DNA from: Chloroflexota bacterium
GTDB lineage: Bacteria; Chloroflexota; UBA6077
Reading direction: 5' to 3'
DNA length: 6,945 bases
NCBI GenBank assembly: GCA_021806765.1
Contig: JAJZQR010000284.1
Coordinates: forward strand, 1-6,945
The position numbers were made by a program, and so were the translations under genes. The notes beneath the pieces were generated by a model. That model was not told where the DNA came from. It did not search any database and was given only the letters and a program-made list of their open reading frames with translations. Numbering within the stretch: position 1 is the stretch's first letter; every line of letters begins with the position of its first letter. Positions 1-6,042 of the stretch are shown here, one piece after another.

Positions 1-87
1 CATGGTCAGCCCAACAATACTGACTCCCCGATAGGCACGAAATCCCGGGTGGGTCTGAAAAGCAAGTGGTGGACCATGGACAAGCCA

Positions 88-134
88 TTCTGCCCTTCTC
101 AGGCAGAACGAGAAGCCGCCAGCAACCCGGTGGC
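88..134 (+). other. Cluster of competing RNA stem-loops
   Basis: TTCTGCC (88-94) pairs perfectly with GGCAGAA (102-108) around a 7-nt loop. The loop bases CTTCTC (95-100) are themselves complementary to GAGAAG (110-115), giving a second 6-bp hairpin that cannot form fully together with the first. GCCGCC (115-120) pairs with GGTGGC (129-134) using one G-U pair. The pairings are read directly from the sequence. A regulatory role is inference, and no U-tract follows, so this is not a standard intrinsic terminator. If the putative promoter at 137-165 is used, the structure lies upstream of the amidase transcript and may belong to a preceding transcript. Confidence 0.3.
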
Positions 135-136
135 AG

Positions 137-165
137 TTGATCGAGGTCCCGTTATCCCTTATCCT
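137..165 (+). promoter_or_regulatory. Possible sigma-70-type promoter for the amidase gene
   Basis: TTGATC (137-142) and TATCCT (160-165) are separated by exactly 17 bp, each matching 4 of 6 consensus bases. Transcription would begin near 172 and give a leader of about 130 nt before the TTG start at 304. The match is modest and could be chance. Confidence 0.3.
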
Positions 166-214
166 GAAAGCTCCAAGTCTCGACTTTCCACTCGACCGGT
201 CGGGTAGTTCTACG

Positions 215-240
215 GCGAGAGGGGCGAAGACTCGCTCCCC
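215..240 (+). other. Alternative GC-rich hairpins in the amidase leader
   Basis: GGGGCGA (221-227) can pair with TCGCTCCCC (232-240) with a bulged T. The upstream GCGAG (215-219) can instead pair with CTCGC (231-235), and the two foldings exclude each other. Both lie 65-90 nt upstream of the TTG start, inside the leader predicted from the promoter at 137-165. Any control function is inference. Confidence 0.25.
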
Positions 241-303
241 GGCTTCCCCATCGGCTCGTCGGCCTGGGGCCATTCTTCACTCTCAGAAACCGAGGATAGG
301 ATC

Positions 304-2241
304 TTGAGATCAAGCAGGTTGATGCTGTGCCTGGGTACGGCAATGGGATTGCTGACGTCATCAGTAGCGCTATCTCCTGTGGCGCAGGCTGCTCCTTCTG
401 GGGCTCCCGCATCGGGCATGTCGGCGCAGGCAGGTCCAACGCCGCCGCCCCTGATGCTGGCCACCAGCGGTGAGCGGAGCTACACGGTGAAGCCGGGCGA
501 CACCCTGTTCTCCATATCCCGTGCCTTCGGGGTTACCACCACGGCCATCATGGATGCCAACGGCCTGCAGGATTCCAACCGGCTGGTGGCAGGAATGACG
601 CTTACCATACCGAGCAGCCAGTCCGCGGTGGCAACGCCAGCCAGCGCTCCCACACAAAACTCCGCGCCCCCTCCTCCGCCCACGGCTACCCCTGCGACCC
701 CTCCGCCGGCCGCCACCCCTGCGCCGGCAGCCTCTCCGGCGCCTGCTTCCCCGACGCCCCAGGGACCCGCTCCCGCCCAGCCCCAAGCCCAGCCCGCCTC
801 GACCAAGGATCCCCTCTACTTCGAGCAGACGGGGTTCCGGGTGGCCAACGACCAGTTCTGGGATTACTTCAACAAGCGGGGCGGGCTGCGCACCTTCGGA
901 TATCCCATCTCCAAAGAGTTCCTGCTGTTCGGCTTCCGGGTACAGTTCTTCCAGCGGGAGATCATGCAGCTCAACCCGGACGGTTCCGTGGCCACCATGA
1001 ACCTGCTGGACGATGGGCTGATGCCCTACACCCGCATCAACTTCTCTACCTTCCCCGGACCCGACGGCGGCATGGCCTCGGCTGCCCCCAAAGCGGGGAC
1101 CGACGGCTACCTGGACAAGATGCTGGCCTGGATGAAGGATAAGGTGCCCGACCAGTGGAACGGGATGCAGGTGAACTTCTGGAAGACCTTCAACGAGACC
1201 GTTCGTTACGAGGACGCTTACCCGGATAAGAAGATGGATCCCGGGATCATGCCGGCCATCAACCTGGAGTTGTGGGGGGCTCCCACCAGTGCACCGGCCT
1301 ACGATCCCAACAACAAGAACTTCGTCTACCTCCGCTTTCAGCGGGGGATCATGCACTACGACAAGACCAACGGCACCACCCAGGGGCTGTTGCTGGGCGA
1401 CTATCTGAAATCGATCATCACCGGCATCGGTCTGCCGCCGGACCTGGACGAGCAGGCCAAGGGCTCTCGCTTCTATCGGCAGTACAATCCCCTGGCTGCC
1501 AACGGCCTGAACCGGCCCAATGACCTGCTCGGGACCGACATGAGGGGAGCCTTTGGTCGGAATGGGCTGGTGGTGTTGGATCCGGGTCACGGCGGCACCC
1601 AGATCGGGACGGCCCATGCCTTCCCCGGAGGTCCAGTCTTAGTGGAGAAGGATCTCAACTTGAAGGCGGCGCTGAAGGTGGCGGACCTGCTGCGGCAGGG
1701 TGGCAGGCAGGTGCTGCTCACTCGAACCGCGGATACCCAGGTGAACAATCCCCCCAGGGACGTTACGGGGAACGGCAGCATATCCCTGGACGACGACCTG
1801 GAGGCCCGGGTGGACATTGCCAACAATGCCGGGGCCGATCTGTTCCTCTCCATCCACATGAATGGCAACAACAACGGTGATCTGCACGGGTCCGAGGTGT
1901 ACTACAACGCCATGAGACCCTTCACCGATAAGAACAAGAAGTTCGCACAGATGGTGCTGGACGGTCTTATGGCCAGCACCAAGGCGGCGGGCTTCACCCT
2001 GACCAATCGCGGCATCAAGCTGGATGAGAACGCCGTGGGGAAGGGCAATGCCTTCTATCTTCTCGGCCCCAGCGACGACGACCATCCCAGGGCCACCCAG
2101 ATGGTTGGTGCCCTGGCGGAGGGAGCTTTCCTCACCAACGATGGGGATGCATCCATGCTGAAGCAGGATAAGTTCCTGGACGCCATGGCCGCCGGTTACG
2201 CCCAGGCGATCCAACAGTGGTTCCAGTCGATGGGTAAGTAG
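304..2241 (+). CDS. Secreted LysM-domain N-acetylmuramoyl-L-alanine amidase (amidase_3)
   Basis: A 645-residue exported peptidoglycan hydrolase that should cleave the bond between N-acetylmuramic acid and L-alanine. Residues 1-29 form a signal peptide (basic start, hydrophobic core, AQA/A cleavage site). Residues 58-103 are one LysM peptidoglycan-binding domain, starting SYTVKPGDTLFSI. Residues 104-168 are a Pro/Ala/Thr linker. Residues 170-380 hold a spacer module with FGYPIS near 199 and RFQRGIMHYD near 344. Residues 421-640 are a zinc amidase_3 domain: H429 in LDPGHGG, E448 and H518 (SIHMN) are the expected zinc ligands, and E606 in AEGAF the catalytic glutamate. All key residues are present, so it looks active. 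The start is TTG, supported by GAGGATAGG at 292-300 and by the signal peptide beginning there. It is transcribed alone or with the downstream methyltransferase, and acts outside the membrane, probably in cell-wall turnover or daughter-cell separation. Confidence 0.95.
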   Translation: MRSSRLMLCLGTAMGLLTSSVALSPVAQAAPSGAPASGMSAQAGPTPPPLMLATSGERSYTVKPGDTLFSISRAFGVTTTAIMDANGLQDSNRLVAGMTLTIPSSQSAVATPASAPTQNSAPPPPPTATPATPPPAATPAPAASPAPASPTPQGPAPAQPQAQPASTKDPLYFEQTGFRVANDQFWDYFNKRGGLRTFGYPISKEFLLFGFRVQFFQREIMQLNPDGSVATMNLLDDGLMPYTRINFSTFPGPDGGMASAAPKAGTDGYLDKMLAWMKDKVPDQWNGMQVNFWKTFNETVRYEDAYPDKKMDPGIMPAINLELWGAPTSAPAYDPNNKNFVYLRFQRGIMHYDKTNGTTQGLLLGDYLKSIITGIGLPPDLDEQAKGSRFYRQYNPLAANGLNRPNDLLGTDMRGAFGRNGLVVLDPGHGGTQIGTAHAFPGGPVLVEKDLNLKAALKVADLLRQGGRQVLLTRTADTQVNNPPRDVTGNGSISLDDDLEARVDIANNAGADLFLSIHMNGNNNGDLHGSEVYYNAMRPFTDKNKKFAQMVLDGLMASTKAAGFTLTNRGIKLDENAVGKGNAFYLLGPSDDDHPRATQMVGALAEGAFLTNDGDASMLKQDKFLDAMAAGYAQAIQQWFQSMGK

Positions 2242-2247
2242 GGTCAG

Positions 2248-2268
2248 GGTATCTTCCCTCTCGATACC
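2248..2268 (+). terminator. Short hairpin after the amidase gene
   Basis: GGTATC (2248-2253) pairs perfectly with GATACC (2263-2268) across a 9-nt loop, starting 7 bp after the amidase stop codon. The stem is short and no T-run follows, so it is at best a weak or factor-dependent terminator, or an mRNA 3'-end stabiliser. Confidence 0.3.
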
Positions 2269-2277
2269 GCCTGGCAG

Positions 2278-2283
2278 TAGAAT
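2278..2283 (+). promoter_or_regulatory. Possible -10 element upstream of the methyltransferase
   Basis: TAGAAT matches 5 of 6 bases of the TATAAT box and would start transcription near 2290, about 77 nt before the ATG at 2367. No good -35 box or TG extension is present, so support is weak. Confidence 0.2.
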
Positions 2284-2321
2284 GGCATCGGGATCCGGAT
2301 TCCTCGGCGTCCATCGTCTGT

Positions 2322-2342
2322 TGCCTTGTGCCTTCTGCCTTG
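2322..2342 (+). repeat. Three tandem copies of the heptamer TGCCTTS
   Basis: TGCCTTG, TGCCTTC and TGCCTTG follow one another without spacing at 2322-2328, 2329-2335 and 2336-2342. The tract lies just upstream of the methyltransferase. It resembles the short heptanucleotide tandem repeats known from cyanobacteria and some other bacteria. It also overlaps the GTG at 2328 that would otherwise extend the methyltransferase frame, which argues that this upstream segment is not coding. Confidence 0.6.
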
Positions 2343-2353
2343 TGGCTGTGCTC

Positions 2354-2359
2354 GAGGTG
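2354..2359 (+). promoter_or_regulatory. Ribosome binding site that fixes the methyltransferase start
   Basis: GAGGTG is a six-base match to the anti-Shine-Dalgarno complement, placed 7 nt before ATG 2367. The frame is open up to GTG 2328, but that codon has no ribosome binding site and lies in a microsatellite, so 2367 is preferred. Confidence 0.75.
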
Positions 2360-2366
2360 CTGCGGG

Positions 2367-3233
2367 ATGGGGGAAGGACGCATCGAGATCGGCTACCGGC
2401 GAAGCTGTGACTGCCCGCCGAACCATCTGAACTGCCTGGACGCCAGGGAGTGGATGAAGGCGCAGATCGGCGTCTGGCAGTTCTACTACGAGGGGCGGGA
2501 CCTGCGGGATAAGGCGGCCCACCCGGCCACCTTCCCCATCGCCCTAGCGAAGAGGGTGATCGAGCTGTTCACCCACCGGGGCGAGTTGGTCCTGGATCCC
2601 TTCGTGGGGAGCGGGACCACGCTGGTGGCGGCGCGGGATCTGGAACGCAACGCTGTGGGGTTCGACCTGAGGCAGGAGTACGTGGATCTCTCCCTGAGCC
2701 GGTTGCTGCCGGTGGGAGAGGGGGAGCGCTCCCAACAGCTTTGCCTGTGCGAGGATGCCCGCCGCGTTCCAGAGTACCTGCCGGACGAGACCGTCAGCCT
2801 GATCTTCACCTCTCCTCCCTACGCCAACCTGCTTAACCGGCGCAGGCGGAACAAGAGCAGGCGTGGGGATCTCAGAAAGAACAGCCAGTACCTGAAGGTG
2901 GAGCAGTATTCGCAGGACCCTCGAGACCTGGGAATACTGGAGTTGGAAGCCTACTGCCGGGAGATGGGGGGCATTTTCGCGGGGCTCTTGTCCCTGCTGC
3001 GACCCCAGGCCCACTGCATGGTCAACGTTCCCGATATGTGGTGGGAGAACCGGAGGGTGACCATCCACCTGTCGCTGATCGAGGTCCTCCGTCGGGTAGG
3101 CTACGAACTGCGCAACATCGTCATCTGGGATCGCACCAACATCGTGAATAGGGTCGGCATTTTCGGCTGGCCCAGCAACTACATCACCATGGGGACCACC
3201 TTCGAGTACCTCTTGGACTTCTGGAAACCCTAG
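2367..3233 (+). CDS. Solitary DNA N4-cytosine/N6-adenine methyltransferase
   Basis: A 288-residue S-adenosylmethionine-dependent DNA amino-methyltransferase of the N6_N4_Mtase family. Motif X (HPATFP, residues 52-57) comes first, then the AdoMet-binding motif I (DPFVGSGTT, 77-85), then the catalytic motif IV (TSPPY, 148-152). A basic stretch follows motif IV (RRRRNKSRR, about 157-166), and the C-terminus ends in an EYLLDFWKP-type segment usual for full-length members. The TSPPY form is more typical of N4-cytosine enzymes than the DPPY of adenine enzymes, but the target base cannot be settled from sequence. The start at ATG 2367 is chosen for its GAGGTG site. A longer 301-residue form from GTG 2328 is unlikely. 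No endonuclease or specificity gene is adjacent, so it may be an orphan modifier or a remnant of a restriction system. Its TAG stop overlaps the ribosome binding site of the following M20 remnant. Confidence 0.9.
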   Translation: MGEGRIEIGYRRSCDCPPNHLNCLDAREWMKAQIGVWQFYYEGRDLRDKAAHPATFPIALAKRVIELFTHRGELVLDPFVGSGTTLVAARDLERNAVGFDLRQEYVDLSLSRLLPVGEGERSQQLCLCEDARRVPEYLPDETVSLIFTSPPYANLLNRRRRNKSRRGDLRKNSQYLKVEQYSQDPRDLGILELEAYCREMGGIFAGLLSLLRPQAHCMVNVPDMWWENRRVTIHLSLIEVLRRVGYELRNIVIWDRTNIVNRVGIFGWPSNYITMGTTFEYLLDFWKP

Positions 3234-3237
3234 GAGG
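3232..3237 (+). promoter_or_regulatory. Strong ribosome binding site inside the methyltransferase stop
   Basis: AGGAGG lies 4 nt before ATG 3242 and shares bases with the TAG stop at 3231-3233, implying translational coupling of the M20 remnant to the methyltransferase. Confidence 0.75.
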
Positions 3238-3241
3238 ATAG

Positions 3242-3850
3242 ATGCAGCGCGCTTTCCACTATATAGATGGAAACAGGGACCGATTCACTCGTGAGCTGCA
3301 GACCCTGGTGCAGCAACCATCCATCGCTGCCCAGGGCGTTGGGATGGAGGAGACCGCCTGGCTTGTGAAGGGGGCCCTGGCGCACATCCCCGGGTTCCTC
3401 TCCGGCTACACCGGCGAGGGGATGAAGACGGTGCTGCCCTGCGAGGCGATGGCGAAGCTGGACCTGCGGATGGTGGTGGACATGGACCCGGAGAAGATCC
3501 TGCTGGCGATGAAGGAGCATCTGAAGGCCCACGGCTTCGGTCACATCGAGGTGAAGCTGCTCTCCAGCGAGAAGGCGGGCAAGACGCCGGTGGATCACCC
3601 CTTCACTCAGTTGGTGGTGGAGACGGCCCGGGAGGTTTACGGCCAGGAACCGGTGGTGCTCCCATCCGCAGCGGGCTCGGGACCGATGTACCTCTTTCGC
3701 GAGGTGGGGCTGCCCTGCGTCAGCATCGGGGTGGGGTGGTCCTCCTCACAGAACCACGCGCCCAACGAGAGCATACGAATGGCGGACTACTGGGAGGGCG
3801 TGAAGCACATGATCGCGGTTATCTATGGGATGGCAAAGGCGGAACGGTAA
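3242..3850 (+). pseudogene. Internally deleted M20-family metallopeptidase
   Basis: A 202-residue open frame made of two ends of an M20 peptidase (ArgE/DapE/dipeptidase type, usually 400-470 residues). Residues 1-45 match the family N-terminus (IDGNRDRF, then QQPSIAAQG and GMEET). From about residue 49 the protein reads as the end of the dimerisation (lid) domain (GYTGEGMKTVLP, then AKLDLRMV) and the C-terminal catalytic part (TPVDHP, SAAGSGPMY, NHAPNE). Roughly 250-280 residues between them are missing. The gap removes the HxD motif, the bridging aspartate, the EE pair and most of the lid; only the late metal ligand His172 remains. The frame is intact across the join, near 3370-3395. It should have no peptidase activity. 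It keeps a strong AGGAGG site and stop-overlap coupling to the methyltransferase. Alternatives are a recent in-frame deletion, a retained non-catalytic product, or an assembly collapse. Confidence 0.85.
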
Positions 3851-3860
3851 AGGGGCCGGG

Positions 3861-3876
3861 GTGGGGTCGTCCCCGC
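3861..3876. terminator. GC hairpin between convergent genes
   Basis: GTGGGG (3861-3866) can pair with CCCCGC (3871-3876), with one G-U pair and a 4-nt loop, in the 51-bp gap between the M20 remnant and the convergent CCA-adding gene. No T-run follows on either strand, so bidirectional termination is only a possibility. Confidence 0.3.
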
Positions 3877-3914
3877 GCCTCCCTGTCCCCGCGTCTCCCA
3901 GTCACCCCGTCTCC
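3871..3914. repeat. 16-bp C-rich tandem repeat, two copies plus a partial
   Basis: Copy one (3871-3886) and copy two (3887-3902) have the form CCCCGCGYCTCCCWGT and differ at two positions. A shorter degenerate third copy (about 3903-3914) keeps CCCCGTCTCC. The array fills the convergent gap and runs over the TGA stop (3902-3904) into the last codons of the minus-strand CCA-adding gene. This asymmetric C-rich tract differs from the surrounding coding sequence. Confidence 0.6.
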
Positions 3915-5263
3915 TCGAGGGTCTGGCGCGCGAGAGCTATGGCTGCCTCCCGATCGTCAGGGGCTATCTCGCCGTCCAGGACCGCATTCAGGAGCCGGTC
4001 CTTCACCAGCCCGATCCAGGGGCCGGGGGGACGCTGGAAGATCGCCATGAGTTCGTTGCCGTCCAGCGGGCTCTTGATCTTCTCGGTCTCCTCTTCCTCT
4101 CTCAGCCGCTGGACCCGCTCCTCCAGTTCCCTCACCAGCGTCATTCGGGCAGCCACCTTGGCTTCCCGCAGGCTGGTGATGTCGGCCCGGGAGAGTGCGA
4201 AGAGGAGGGGCAGCTCTTCTCCTGCCTCCCGCACGAAGCGCCGAACGGCCCCCACCGTCCAGTCGCTCTCGTACAGGTTGATCCTCTGGTGCATCCGCAC
4301 CAGCTTGGTCACTCGCTCCACCAGCTCCGCATTGTAGCGGAAGCGCAGCAGCACCTGGCGGGCGATCTCGGCCCCCAGGATCTCGTGGCCGAAGAAGTGC
4401 ACCTCCCCGTCTTCGACGCTCTTGGTGTTGGGCTTGGCGATGTCGTGGAGGACGGCGGCCCAGCGAAGGGTCAGGTCGGCCTCGGTGTTCTCCACCACCT
4501 GGAGGGTGTGCCGCCACACGTCCTTGTGGTGGTAATCCCCTCGCTGCTGAAGCCCTATCATGGGGAGCAACTCCGGGATCAGCTGATCCAGAAGGAAGCT
4601 GTTGTGAAGCAGCTTCAGTCCCTCCGCGGGTCTGGAGGAGAGAAGGATCTTGGTCATCTCGTCCGCCCTGCGCTCCCAGCTGATCTTCTGCAGGGTCTTC
4701 GCTCGGTGGATGATGGCGGCGTAGGTATCGCGCTCGATGTCGAAGCCCAGCTGGCAGGCGAAGCGGATGGCCCTCAGCATCCGCAGGGGGTCTTCCTTGA
4801 ACCGCTCCTCGGCGCTCCCCACGGCCCGCAGGTAGCGGCCTGTGAGGTCGGAGCGGCCGCCGAAGGGGTCGATGATCGTCCCGTCGGGGGTCATGGCCAT
4901 GGAGTTGATGGTGAAGTCCCGCCGGGCCAGGTCATCCTCCAGGGAGCGGATGAACTCCACCTCTGGCTTCCGGGTGTCTCGATACACCTCACCCCGGTAG
5001 GTGGTGATCTCCACACGCTTGTTGTCTATCACCGCCCCGATGGTCCCGAACTTCTCCCCGATCTTGTAGATGGTGACGTGGGTAGTGGGAGGCCACGGCT
5101 CCCGCAGGATGGCCTCCGTCTCCGGGGGCGGGGCATCGGTGGCGAAGTCCAGGTCCGGACTGGGCCGGCGCAGCAGCCGATCGCGCACGGAGCCGCCCAC
5201 CAGATATAGCTCTTTGCCGGCCATTTCGAAGCGCTCGGCCAGGATCGGAAACAGTCGATTCAT
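3902..5263 (-). CDS. CCA tRNA nucleotidyltransferase / poly(A) polymerase with HD domain
   Basis: A 453-residue class II nucleotidyltransferase that should add or repair the 3'-terminal CCA of tRNAs in the cytoplasm. The head domain has GGSVRD (23-28) and the metal-binding carboxylates D37 and D39 in DLDFAT. RRDFTINSMA (114-123) is the ribose-binding region. EDPLR (157-161) is the EDxxR nucleotide-recognition motif, with D158 and R161. SWERR (195-199) belongs to the neck. An HD phosphohydrolase-type domain follows: H252, H273-D274 in LHDIAKP, H293, and D361. A charged helix spans 377-397. The family includes CCA-adding enzymes, A-only or CC-only variants, and poly(A) polymerases, which share these motifs; RRDFTINSMA leans toward CCA addition. 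ATG 5263 lies 8 bp after the translin-family stop with only a poor ribosome binding site, suggesting translational coupling. The last codons lie in a tandem repeat. Confidence 0.93.
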   Translation of the reverse strand: MNRLFPILAERFEMAGKELYLVGGSVRDRLLRRPSPDLDFATDAPPPETEAILREPWPPTTHVTIYKIGEKFGTIGAVIDNKRVEITTYRGEVYRDTRKPEVEFIRSLEDDLARRDFTINSMAMTPDGTIIDPFGGRSDLTGRYLRAVGSAEERFKEDPLRMLRAIRFACQLGFDIERDTYAAIIHRAKTLQKISWERRADEMTKILLSSRPAEGLKLLHNSFLLDQLIPELLPMIGLQQRGDYHHKDVWRHTLQVVENTEADLTLRWAAVLHDIAKPNTKSVEDGEVHFFGHEILGAEIARQVLLRFRYNAELVERVTKLVRMHQRINLYESDWTVGAVRRFVREAGEELPLLFALSRADITSLREAKVAARMTLVRELEERVQRLREEEETEKIKSPLDGNELMAIFQRPPGPWIGLVKDRLLNAVLDGEIAPDDREAAIALARQTLEETG

Positions 5264-5271
5264 CGGCTACT

Positions 5272-5976
5272 TTACTGTCTGGCGTCGTGGGTTCTGGATG
5301 CAGAGCGCTCGCCGCCCGGCTCGGGTTCCTCTGGACCGAAGGCGGTCTCGGGTACGCCAAAGCCCGAGCGCTCCAGGGCCAGGGCCAGTTCCCTCTGTCG
5401 CAGGGCCGTAGTCAGATCTCCCCGGGTCTTCTCCATGATGCCCCGAACCGAATCGGTGGTGCGTCGCAGCCCGCCGGTCAGGGCATCGGGGAAGTCAATG
5501 GTGACCAGGATGCTGTAGATGTCGTCCATGATCCGCAGGATCTCCTCGGAGCGGTCCATCTCGCCCAGCCGCAGCCTGTCCAGGATGTAGCGGCGCAGTT
5601 CGCCTACCGATTCCCCCATGCCGTTCAGGTAGGCCGCGGGCTCCACTCCCAACTCTTGCCGGGCGGGTATCGGCTCCCGATTGATGAGGGCGTAGGTTAT
5701 GGCGGCCTCGGCCAACTCCTTTTGCGAGTCCTGGACGTATCCGGCGAAGCGCAGATCGGGATGATTCTGGAGGTCGGCCGAGATCTGGTCGCTGATGGCC
5801 TTGGCCTTGTTCCGCAACTCCCGGGCCTTGTCGTTCTCCCCTCGATGCACCGCCCGAATGCTGAGAGAGCAGGATCGGGTTAGCTCCCGCGAGGCCGCCA
5901 ACGCCTTCTCCCTGGCTGCGCTCTTCATCTCCAGTTCTCGGATCAGGTCGCTGCCCATCTCTTCCAAGTGTGCCAT
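5272..5976 (-). CDS. Translin/TRAX-family RNA-binding protein
   Basis: A 234-residue, probably all-helical cytoplasmic protein of the prokaryotic translin family (COG2178). Family landmarks are SIRAVHRGE (39-47), the HPDLRFAGYVQDSQKELAEA stretch (72-91), the ELGV segment (108-111), YLNGMGESVGELRR (116-129) and DDIYSILVTIDFPDALTGGLRR (151-172). Eukaryotic translin and TRAX form the octameric C3PO complex, in which TRAX is the metal-dependent RNase. Here E87 and E90 (ExxE) and E122 and E126 (ExxxE) occupy what appear to be the TRAX catalytic acid positions, so nuclease activity is possible; this is inference. The C-terminal tail after about 207 is acidic, then polar. ATG 5976 is the first start after an in-frame TAG; the nearest strong GGAGG lies 15 nt upstream, farther than usual. 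It heads a two-gene unit with the CCA-adding enzyme, pointing to tRNA or small-RNA metabolism. Some databases misname such proteins haloacid dehalogenase. Confidence 0.9.
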   Translation of the reverse strand: MAHLEEMGSDLIRELEMKSAAREKALAASRELTRSCSLSIRAVHRGENDKARELRNKAKAISDQISADLQNHPDLRFAGYVQDSQKELAEAAITYALINREPIPARQELGVEPAAYLNGMGESVGELRRYILDRLRLGEMDRSEEILRIMDDIYSILVTIDFPDALTGGLRRTTDSVRGIMEKTRGDLTTALRQRELALALERSGFGVPETAFGPEEPEPGGERSASRTHDARQ

Positions 5977-6008
5977 CGACTTCTGCTATCGCCTCCAGTC
6001 CCTAGGAT

Positions 6009-6027
6009 CTCCCCTGCCTACGGGGAG
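6009..6027. other. Hairpin in the leader of the translin-CCA unit
   Basis: CTCCCC (6009-6014) and GGGGAG (6022-6027) are perfectly complementary around a 7-nt loop. On the minus strand the structure sits in the predicted 60-nt leader, just upstream of the distant GGAGG ribosome binding site. A role in translation control is inference. Confidence 0.35.
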
Positions 6028-6031
6028 GCCG

Positions 6032-6041
6032 CGTGATCACG
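6032..6041. promoter_or_regulatory. 10-bp palindrome CGTGATCACG, possible operator
   Basis: A perfect palindrome immediately downstream of the predicted minus-strand -10 box, covering the expected transcription start near 6036. A half-site-like GATCA recurs at 6054-6058. Its position fits a repressor site, but no regulator gene is nearby and the evidence is positional only. Confidence 0.3.
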
Positions 6042-6042
6042 A

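Larger units (their letters stand above)
1..303. other. Gene-free left flank with inverted repeats
   Basis: I see no convincing gene here. Plus-strand frame 1 is open from position 1 to a TAG at 205-207 (68 codons), but its translation has no recognisable motif, so at most it could be the tail of a gene cut by the window edge. The stretch holds a perfect 7-bp hairpin (88-94 with 102-108), an overlapping alternative 6-bp hairpin (95-100 with 110-115), a third stem (115-120 with 129-134), a 10-bp palindrome CGACCGGTCG (193-202) and a GC-rich hairpin (221-240). I compared it with the riboswitch consensus patterns I remember (SAM-I and SAM-IV, c-di-AMP, c-di-GMP-I, cobalamin, TPP, FMN, ZTP) and found no match. 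Confidence 0.6.

Noticed and set aside
115..150. Resemblance of CAGCAACCCGGTGGCA to the SAM-I riboswitch core
   Set aside because: The preceding kink-turn and GA-rich core and the closing helix of SAM riboswitches are absent; only a short GCAACC-like segment is shared.
1..207. Open plus-strand frame of 68 codons at the left edge
   Set aside because: The translation has no recognisable motif or domain-like pattern and no ribosome-binding start; it is just as likely to be chance in GC-rich DNA.
370..1617. 415-codon minus-strand open frame opposite the amidase gene
   Set aside because: The product is an Arg/Gly/His-rich shadow of the Pro/Ala-rich linker and other amidase codons, and the plus-strand frame has clear LysM and amidase motifs.
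2328..2366. Extended methyltransferase N-terminus from GTG 2328
   Set aside because: There is no ribosome binding site, the codons lie in a heptamer repeat, and the ATG at 2367 has an ideal GAGGTG site.
2367..3850. Methyltransferase plus M20 remnant as a novel defence or modification cassette
   Set aside because: The M20 part is a catalytically gutted remnant of a common peptidase, and no nuclease, helicase or toxin-like gene is present.
4289..5209. 306-codon plus-strand open frame opposite the CCA-adding gene
   Set aside because: It is a shadow of a strongly conserved nucleotidyltransferase frame, and its own translation shows no family motifs.
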